64,000 nucleotides of DNA. Origin: Camarhynchus parvulus. Lineage: Eukaryota > Chordata > Aves > Passeriformes > Thraupidae. Below, in pieces: positions 56,351-64,000 of this stretch. A program made the translations under genes and the position numbers. The stretch spans positions 3,410,001-3,474,000 of the forward strand of contig NC_044600.1 in the NCBI RefSeq assembly GCF_901933205.1, read 5' to 3'. The stretch's first letter is position 1. Each line of letters starts with the position of its first letter. The notes below the pieces were generated by a model. The model searched no databases and was not told the DNA's origin. It saw nothing but the letters and a program-made list of their open reading frames with translations.

Positions 56351-59300
56351 TGCAACTGGGTTTTTTTAGAAGGGCTCTGAAACCTGAAGGGGAAAAAAAC
56401 TCCCCAAACTTTCTCTCTATTTCCTTTTCTAGGACAAATATATGTTTTGCAGTTCTTAAGTTTATGGTATCACTGAAAGGGTCTTCTACCAAAACCCAGC
56501 TGTTGAACCTGAAAGCAGAAATCCCCTGGGCAGAAGGGCTGTTGATCATTAATTGTGGTGTGTGAAATACTGGCTGATTTCCTCTCCTCACAACTTTTAT
56601 TTGTTGTCGTTCTGCCTGTTCCATTCAGGGCTGGGTGGACATTTCTCAGATCTGTTGCTGGATTTGTGCTCTGTTACAGCCTGCAAGGAAATACAGCAAA
56701 TTCCCCTAAGACTCCCAGTGGAGTTTTTCGCTAGAAATGTTTTTTAGAAATATCTATTTCAGGATGTTTTCATGCAATTGACAAAGGTGGAAGAAATCTA
56801 AGATATTTGATAAGATTTTAAGTTGAATTCTTTAAGATATCTTAATATATTGCTCATGTAGCGAAGCTCAATATCACAGAAAATAATTGTATTTCTCTGC
56901 TCCTGCTTCTTATCAGTGGTACCAAAACTTCAGTACATTTGTAAGTCCCTCTCTCACTTTCCTGAGCACACCCCCTGGTTTTATGAATCTATTTATCAGT
57001 TTATTTTTAGCTCAGCTCCCTTTTACAAAGGAACTGCCAGTTCTATCACACAAACTGCTTCTTCAAATCAGCTTTATTTTTCAATCTGCGAGTGTTTTAG
57101 AAAGCCAAGTGTGAACCTTTCAGGGTTTTTTTGTCTTTTTCCCCATTCTCCTGACAAAAGTGAGGCCGGGAGGCCCTTTTGCCCACGGTACATTTTATTT
57201 ATCCAGGTGCTGTGCAGTCCAGGCTGCATCCTGTGACAAATGCCCCTGTCATCCATTCACATGACAGCAGTCCTGGGCTGGGGTGCTTTGCAGCTTGACA
57301 AGGTGTGCATAAAAGCCTCTCTTCCATCACCACTGAGTCCATGAATATTACTGTTTTTCAGTACAAAGTATATATACTTGAATGCTCTTTCCAAAAGGCT
57401 TTTGAAATACAGTGGTATTTGAGGAATTTGACAAGGGAGAATTTGCTTTTTATTGTGGGCAAAATAATATTTTTCTCTTCAGCATCCATAAAACATGGGA
57501 CACTGAGGAACAGGGGTGTTGGTTTCCGTTCTTGAAGTCAAATAATGTTGGTCTGGGATGTTACTCTGCTAGTTTTGCACCCTCTGAGGCCCTGGGTAGC
57601 TTCAGAAGAATTATATTCTTGAGATCAAAGGTTAACAATATTAATTCTTAAAGTATAAGTCTTCAATGGAAAGATTTTACTTTTGCCTTTTACCTTAGAG
57701 AAAAACTTGAATTCCTTTAAATAATGTAATACTAATTCTCTTTTATTCACAATGTTATTGCTTTATTTTTACAAGTATATTTCAGGATATTCACTGATCT
57801 AAGCCAGAAAAGGATATTTTAAAGGCAGAAAAGGGAACCACAATGAATTGAAGGGCATTGACTCTCACATATCTTTGATAATATTACCTTTTATCCTTTC
57901 TGCATTCATCTTTTATTCTCTGGTTCAACATGACTGGTAATGACGCAATTACCAGTGTAAAATGCAATACTTGAAAATATAGGGTTACAAAAATGGGTCC
58001 ATTTAATGATTAGGTTAAAACTGATATAAAAAAAAATCAGTGTTTTAATACCCTGTAAGAGCAATTAAAATCTGTATTAACATTAGCCCTGGTAGAAAGA
58101 GTTTCAGAATTATTTCTCGTCCACATTAATGAGCCTTTATTATAGAAACCCTGAGGTATTTTATATCTCACATGGAAGAATATAATTAGACACAAATTGA
58201 TAGGCTTGTGCCTGGTACAAAATTAGAATTTACAGCAGCTGATTGTGAACCTGTTGTCTGCCTAGTTTTACCCCTAGCAAATGCATCTGCAAGCAGTGGA
58301 ACTAATCCCCCAGAATAATCTGTAACCAATCTGCACGACAGCTCCCATTTCCTGGAACACAAACCATCCCAGAGCCAGGCAGGTGCAATCCTTTCCCAGT
58401 TTTCCTAAACACTATTGAACACCTAATGACCTTGACAAAATGATCTGCATTAGGGCTGGGAGGCCTCATCTCCATCTTAGTGATGACTCCGTGGAGCAAA
58501 GCAAGACTTTCAGTAATGAAGGCCCATAAAAACTATTTCAGTGTGTTTTTCTAGCTCCCCTATTGCCCTCCATATTCTTTTGAATTGTGTTTAACAGCAC
58601 TTAAGTAATTTTGTGCTTATTATGGTGCAGGATTCAATTCGGCTTCCTTCCTGAGAATAAAAATAGTAGGAGGCAATAACGCATTGTCTCACTTGTAGCT
58701 GAGTTATAGATAGAAGCAGAATTATGAATCTACTAAAATAAAGTTCTTGAAGTGTCTGGAAAATACAAATTGCCTCTAGCTAAAAGGTCTAAAAGTACTC
58801 ACAAGAGTTTATTTTGGGAGCTGTATGGTACAACTGGCAGGAAACACTGGATGGTGGCAGATACAAATCTCAGCCTCTTCCTGAAACAATGGTTCGTGGG
58901 GAAATTATTCATGCCTGCCTTGAAAATATAACCCAAGAGTGACAGTGCTTCAGAGCTCATTAACTTCTGTCATGCTCTGAGAACAGAAGAATGAGTGTGG
59001 GTAAAATGTTGTGTACAAAAATGGCCTCCACTGCTTTTTTCATCCTCTTTCTAAACCGTCAAGTCATGATCGAGATGTTAAGATTATGCTTGATATATAA
59101 ATATTCTCCCTACTCTGGAAGAAAAAATCTGAGTGCTTGGGATCTGAATGTTGAATTATTAGGTATATAAGGCAAAGGATCAGGAATTCAGCAGAAATTC
59201 CCTATTGAAAACTCTGCCTTCAAAAAAAAAAATTTTTGATAAAATTCTATTTAGTTGAAATCTCCCTTGCTTAGGTTTGAGATGTTGTTTCTTGCTTATT

Positions 59301-59415
59301 GTCTCCTTGACAGCACTATGAGCAAAAAAATACCTTTCTGAACCTCCTGGAATGAATTTGACATCCCAGCCAAGGCTCCAGAGGGGACCCAGATGCAACT
59401 GCAGGCAGAGTGGGG
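56351..59415. other. Unique sequence, no gene seen
   Basis: No recognisable gene. Opposite frames at 56328-56624 and 57074-57256 overlap others and are unrecognised. The part at 57150-57340 is somewhat GC-richer, with GAGGCCGGGAGG and a TATA-like GCATAAAAGCC at about 57307, but no gene follows. Confidence 0.45.
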
Positions 59416-61849
59416 ATGCTGCTCTGCAGCTTGGAGAACGCCAGGAGAGAAATAATGCTGAGTGTCAGCTCCAAACACCTCCAGTGTGCATGGCAAGCCC
59501 ATTTGATCAGGTTCCTCTTTATTCTGTCAGGTATTATCTGCAGGTTAGGGGGAGAAATGGCACATTACAGCTGTTGGACAGATGGCCAAATTAAGGGTGA
59601 TATTTCTGTGTGCTACAGGGCTGTGCAGGCTGCCCCAACCTTTCCTGGATGTTTAAATGTGCTTTTCATTACAGTTCCTGATAAAAAGCTTCGTGTTTTT
59701 TTGCCTAAAACACATTTTTTTCCTTACCTTAGAGCATCACAAACCTTTCTCCTTTCACAAGCATTTAAAAGGAGGTCATTCAGTGTCATCTTTAAGTGGG
59801 AAGGCCTCAGAACAGCAGTGTTTATTTGGAAATAAGGATTCCTGAAACCTCCTCTGGCTTTTTTGCCTTTCTCTTGAGACAAAAGCACAAAACACTCAGA
59901 GATTTGAGGTCCTGCTAGGAGGAAAGTGGCATTTTAATGGCATTAAGTGCTTCTCTTTTAGCAAGTCAGTGGTGAGTCCCCATTAATTAAAAAAAAAAAA
60001 GAGAATTTACAGAGTAGCATTATATATATATTTCAAATGAACAGTGAAAATGCTATAAAGAACTTTCAGACCTTTTCTTCTGTTTGACTTGGTTAAAGCA
60101 GAATTCATATTTGACATAATCATCAGAGATCAGGTTGTCAAACTGGCATAACATTTCTGCTTGTGCTTAGATAACTAAATATAATTTTTTCAGTTAATTT
60201 TGATTGTAATTTATTTTTATGTCAAAAATATGGGAAATTTGGGTATATGAAACAGCAAGTTTTCAAACCTAGCAGTAGAAGAGTTTAAACATAGATTTTT
60301 ACATATTTTTCAACTTTTTTCCTATGGGGGAACAGCAGGTTAAAATCAATCACTTGCCACTGAGCCCTAGATCTCAAACAATAAATTCTCTTTGCCCCAG
60401 AAAATGAGGGGGATTTAACATCCTGATGCAAATTCTGGGACCTAATCCCAGCTATAGTCTCTGGAATATTTCAGATAAAGAATGATATTTAAGCCATACA
60501 TTCAAGCAATCACTTGTTCCTGATCACACTCTGAAAGCCAAAAATTGACAGTTGGGTGCCAAGGCAGCTCACAGGGACTGTTGTGAGTTTTCTTGTCGGT
60601 ATTGGTGTCTCCCTGGGATTTTTGGAGATGAAAAATTAAACATACACAATAATCTTCATGAGGTTTTCCATCCTGATTAGAGCTCCCTAAACAATGATGA
60701 AGTTGGATGGAACATTCTGGTGTAAGCAGCTTTTTCCTGACCATTGCTAATCACAGGGTAATTCCTGTGCTGTAAGGAGTGAGAAGAATTAGCAGTGCTA
60801 ACAATTAATCCTTTCAGCACAGCTGATGAAATAAAGTAAAATATTTATGAGAGATAAAGTAGATTTCCTCTTTCAGTGTTTACCTTCATGTTTGCTTAAA
60901 TAAACTCCTACTCCCTTAAGACACGGTGACATTTCTGACTAAACTGAGGCTATTGATCATGGAATTAAAGTTTATATCATGTCCAAATATTTTAAGATAG
61001 AATGGATTTCAATATTAAGTACAATTTAAGTCCAATAAGTAGATTACAAATATAGTTGTTTTTAATAAATCAGCTAACACTAACAGCTAGATTTAGCTAA
61101 TATTTTTTTAATTTATCTGACGACCTCTTTTGCTTAGCTTCTTTAATGACTACTGACTTCATTTATCAAACAGAAAGACTGAAGATCAAAAATCACAAAA
61201 TAAATCTCTCTTGTACTTAGAGGACTCAATATCTCATGATTATATCTGATGTGTCCATACCATGGAAAGAAAAGAATACTGCACAAAAAGTAAATGGTGT
61301 CTTATTTGTACAATACCATATCTTTTTCCTGGTTTGGATTCCACATAATTTAATTTGAATTCCTGTTGTAACAATAACAGGCATACTAGGCATAGCAAAA
61401 GTTAACTTTATTTTTCTTTCAGCTTCTGAAATGTCATATTCTATTTAATATTTGAATATTTTCAAGTCCTAAATCACGAGACTTAAACTGCTCCCCACCC
61501 CCAGAGCTTTCCAACTTGTAGAGTTTTTAGATGAAGTTTCCATTGATAGTGACAACAGCTTTAACGCTGTAATGCAAACATTCTGTATGGCGTGTGTTGG
61601 CTTTGCTCCACGTGAAATTTCAAGACACTCAAATGCTCTAAAATCAACGTGACACGTATTGAATGCAATGGAAAGAAGTCAAGGGACAAGCCTGAAAATG
61701 AGAAGAAATTGCTGCCCTGATCTTAGGGGGGCTGGCTCTCCTTTCTCATGTTTGTGTTCCACAGAACTCCAAATATCCCTGCCAAAATTCCTTGGTAGCC
61801 AGCTTGGGAGATGGTAAATAAAGAAAAGGCTCAGCTGGGAAGGTGTGGG
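59416..61849. other. Unique AT-rich sequence, no proven gene
   Basis: The longest ATG-initiated frame outside the minisatellite lies here (59416-59835, 139 codons, plus strand). It has one hydrophobic run (HLIRFLFILSGII) and no recognisable domain, and is most likely chance. Short runs A12 near 59989-60000 and (TA)6 near 60020-60032 are present. Confidence 0.45.
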
Positions 61850-62180
61850 GTCTCAGGGCTTGGACTGGAGCAGAAAGGAAATGGTTCAGATCCCAGCAAG
61901 CAGCTCCAAGGCCTGCATTGAATTCGTCTTGGTCTCATCAAGTCTCACATTCCTTCCTTAAGGCTGGTTTAGGTTTCTTTCCTTGTTTTCAGTTTTTCAC
62001 CATCTCTTCCTCAGCAGGAATTTCCTCACAGCCCTCTCATGGTGAGGTGTGACCTCTCAGCAGCTCCTTCCAGCCAGAATCTCCATCTCTTCCCACCTGG
62101 GGCCACAGAGGGGCAGGAAAACGACTTCACACAGAGAAAAAAACTCAGGAAACTTTAATTCACTACCAAAACCAACAGCT
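61850..62180 (-). mobile_element. Possible LTR or other dispersed-repeat remnant
   Basis: Read on the minus strand, a GTGAATTAAAGTTTCCTGAG block (an ATTAAA poly(A)-like signal followed by a T run) is followed by CTGCCCCTCTGTGGCCCC, GAGATTCTGGCTGGAAGGAG, CTGCTGAGAGGTCACACCTC and ACCATGAGAGGGCTGTGAGG. The wording and GC texture resemble ERV-derived LTRs of songbirds as I remember them. Ends and family were not resolved, and a non-repetitive origin remains possible. Confidence 0.35.
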
Positions 62181-64000
62181 AAAACTAACAAATAACCCCA
62201 TGATTGTGGGGTGGGGTGGGCTGAGGATGCTCCTGCCGTGCTGGCACAAAAAAATATCAGCTTTCAGGCCAAGCATTTCAGTTATGCAGTGTCACCAGGA
62301 TGGATTTGGCAGCTGGATTTAAACAAGGATCCCACCAGACTGGCAATTTCTATTCCTTCCAGCACTTCTGGGTTCCAAAAGGGACTGAAATGTTTCAGTG
62401 ATCTGGTACCTAACGAACAGACGTGGTGCTTGTAAAACCATCTTTGTAACAAAATTGATGTATTTCTCAATCCTGGCTCTCAGGGTAAAGCCAGAGGCAA
62501 TGGACTTTGTACTGGATAAATATAAATCATTTCAGGTCATGTGTAGGTATGAGGGATGGTATCTGCTGCAGATTTTAGTTAATAATTGTATACAGAATTC
62601 TCTAAGCTAGGGGATGTTTTGGTGGAAATTTTGGAGAAAAAAAGAGCAGGAATTTTGGTAGGGAACAGTTCCAGACACAGACAGGGCCATGGCCTTCCAA
62701 AGCGTTTCACAAGGCACATTGCTAACTCTAGAGAAAATCCAGAATAGCAATTTCTTCTAACATCTCCTTTTCCATGATCTGCTGTAGCACTTCCAGTTCT
62801 TTCATAAGAAAATTGAAAGGTAGAGTTGTTGCAAAGGGGTTGGAACATGCACTGCTCTCTGTCTGTGATGATCAGGGCGGCCAGAGGTGCTCAGAGCTCC
62901 ATTTTGAATTTTGGAATAGAGAAATGGGATTGCACTTTTAGAAGTAAGTGCCTTGACTCTCTCCAATCCTTATTTATTGCTGGTAGGTGCTGATAATCCA
63001 GCTTCAGTGTTTGCACAAAGGATTTTTGTCAAAATAGGACACGTAGCCCCCAGAGAGAAGCATCTTTGTAGAGATGATGTTTTGCAAAGTTCTGTATGCA
63101 AATCCACACAAGAATTTTAACCCAAAGAGGCACATTAGTACTGTAATTATACAGAGTCAGTTAAAAAATACCTAATTTTGTGATAGCTCCAGAACAGCAA
63201 AACAAGCTTTGCCCCTAAAGCAACAAGGGAATTAATTGGAGGAATTCTCAGTAATTTGCTTATCACTCAATGAGTTCAGATACCTGGACCCAGTTCAAGT
63301 TAATTCAGTCATGGCTGTGGGAAAAATGCCTATTTATTACTCTCTCCCTATAGCTTTTGTGTGAAATGGGTTTTTTCTTTCTTTCCACCTTATTAAAAGT
63401 CTTTCATCTCCTAAAATCAATGAAGCTATCACCTGGGAATTGTTTGGCTTAAGTCAGGGTTTCTTTATAAATTTTGCACACAGTCTTTTGTGTGTTTCTT
63501 TCTTAAAATTCATTTCATTTGTTTTGTTCAAATATTTTACTCTTCAATATTTTACCTGTTCAACAGATGGACAGCCAGATTTATCTGTGCAAGTGTGTAA
63601 ACAACTCTCTGCACACGACTAAAGAGCTGACCTGTGCAAAAAAGTATAATTTGCCCTTTCTGCCCACTAAATATCTGGTTTTTTATCATCTTCTCATTGT
63701 TCCCACTGGAAGATGCTCAGGATGGATTTCATGGCTGGCCAGTACACACAGGTGGATTTGTCCACACTTCTCTTCTTTCACTGCAAAAATTAATTAATAT
63801 CTCCTCCTTGTAGTCACTGATTTCTAAAAAGCTTCCAGGACCTTTTGTCTTTGAGAGGTCTTCTTTTCCAGCTTTTAATGTTGTTGACATTAGTGAATAA
63901 TTCCATAATTATTTTGAGGAGAGATCTGATAAAAACACTTATCTTGTTTTCTTAGAGAGATAAGATAAAAATATTAAACAAATACAGCAAGAAGCACTTC
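62181..64000. other. Unique sequence, no gene seen
   Basis: No recognisable gene or repeat apart from a short GGGGTGGGGTGGG run at 62209-62220. Frames at 62211-62848 overlap on both strands and are unrecognised. The sequence continues AT-rich to the window end without a boundary. Confidence 0.5.

Noticed and set aside
57307..57330. TATA-like word with pyrimidine-rich initiator-like sequence
   Set aside because: No downstream gene or CpG context. Such words are frequent in AT-rich DNA.
59416..59835. 139-codon plus-strand ORF, the longest ATG-initiated frame outside the minisatellite
   Set aside because: No recognisable domain and no splice or poly(A) context. By a rough stop-codon-frequency estimate, one or two frames of this size are expected by chance in 64 kb.
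62209..62220. GGGGT repeat as a possible G-quadruplex
   Set aside because: Only three G runs of sufficient length.
1..64000. CRISPR arrays, bacterial operons, tRNA or rRNA genes
   Set aside because: None was recognised. The only regularly spaced repeat is a directly tandem minisatellite without spacers, in a vertebrate-type background.

Overview
This window looks like a gene-poor stretch of nuclear DNA from a bird, most likely a songbird. The evidence is several CR1 non-LTR retrotransposon 3' ends, recognised by their conserved 3' UTR blocks and the ATTCTATGA-type terminal repeat. There is also at least one LTR that resembles passerine endogenous-retrovirus LTRs, interspersed repeats are sparse, and the background is AT-rich and CpG-poor. 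The bird call is fairly strong. The songbird call is weaker, because it rests on remembered LTR resemblance and not on a search. There is no sign of bacterial, organellar or viral coding DNA, and no CRISPR array, rRNA or tRNA gene was recognised.

No protein-coding gene is recognised. The open frames are short, often begin at non-ATG codons, and occur at about the density expected by chance in 64 kb of AT-rich DNA. The window is best read as intergenic DNA or part of a very large intron. A few places deserve testing as exons: 39133-39218 (good splice sites on the + strand and a protein-like frame on the - strand), 50978-51290 (strong acceptor, strong-context ATG, helical-looking second frame and a donor), 17155-17342 (- strand), and the 80-codon ORF at 42984-43226 with a signal-peptide-like start. 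None matches a family I know.

Layout. 1-13 kb: AT-rich unique sequence with CR1 pieces at 1255-1388 (+), 3640-3965 (-), 7031-7100 (-), 11003-11165 (-) and 12855-12990 (+), plus an LTR at about 1460-1965 (-). The last two CR1 pieces form an inverted pair. 13-19.7 kb: unique sequence with an isolated CpG-dense patch at 15276-15342. 19.7-20.25 kb: a minisatellite of 14 units of 38-39 bp, the most conspicuous structure in the window. 20.25-39 kb: mostly unique sequence with a (CAAAA)n tract, small tandem duplications, a CpG-richer patch at 24.3-24.55 kb, a pair of about 50-bp direct repeats 726 bp apart (31856 and 32582), and a possible LTR remnant near 35.44-35.62 kb. 39-52.5 kb: the exon-like sites, a small CR1 3' end at 41940-42005, a palindromic tandem duplication at 41119-41216 and CpG patches near 47.24 and 47.43 kb. 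52.56-52.88 kb: a compound microsatellite that moves from ATT to ATTATC to A/T-rich to GAA units. 53-64 kb: unique AT-rich sequence with one possible dispersed-repeat remnant near 61.85-62.18 kb.

I found no convincing new biological system. The items of most interest are the two-sided exon-like cassette at 39.13-39.22 kb, the minisatellite with its higher-order structure, the exon-like block at 51 kb, and the inverted CR1 pair with shared flanking sequence.
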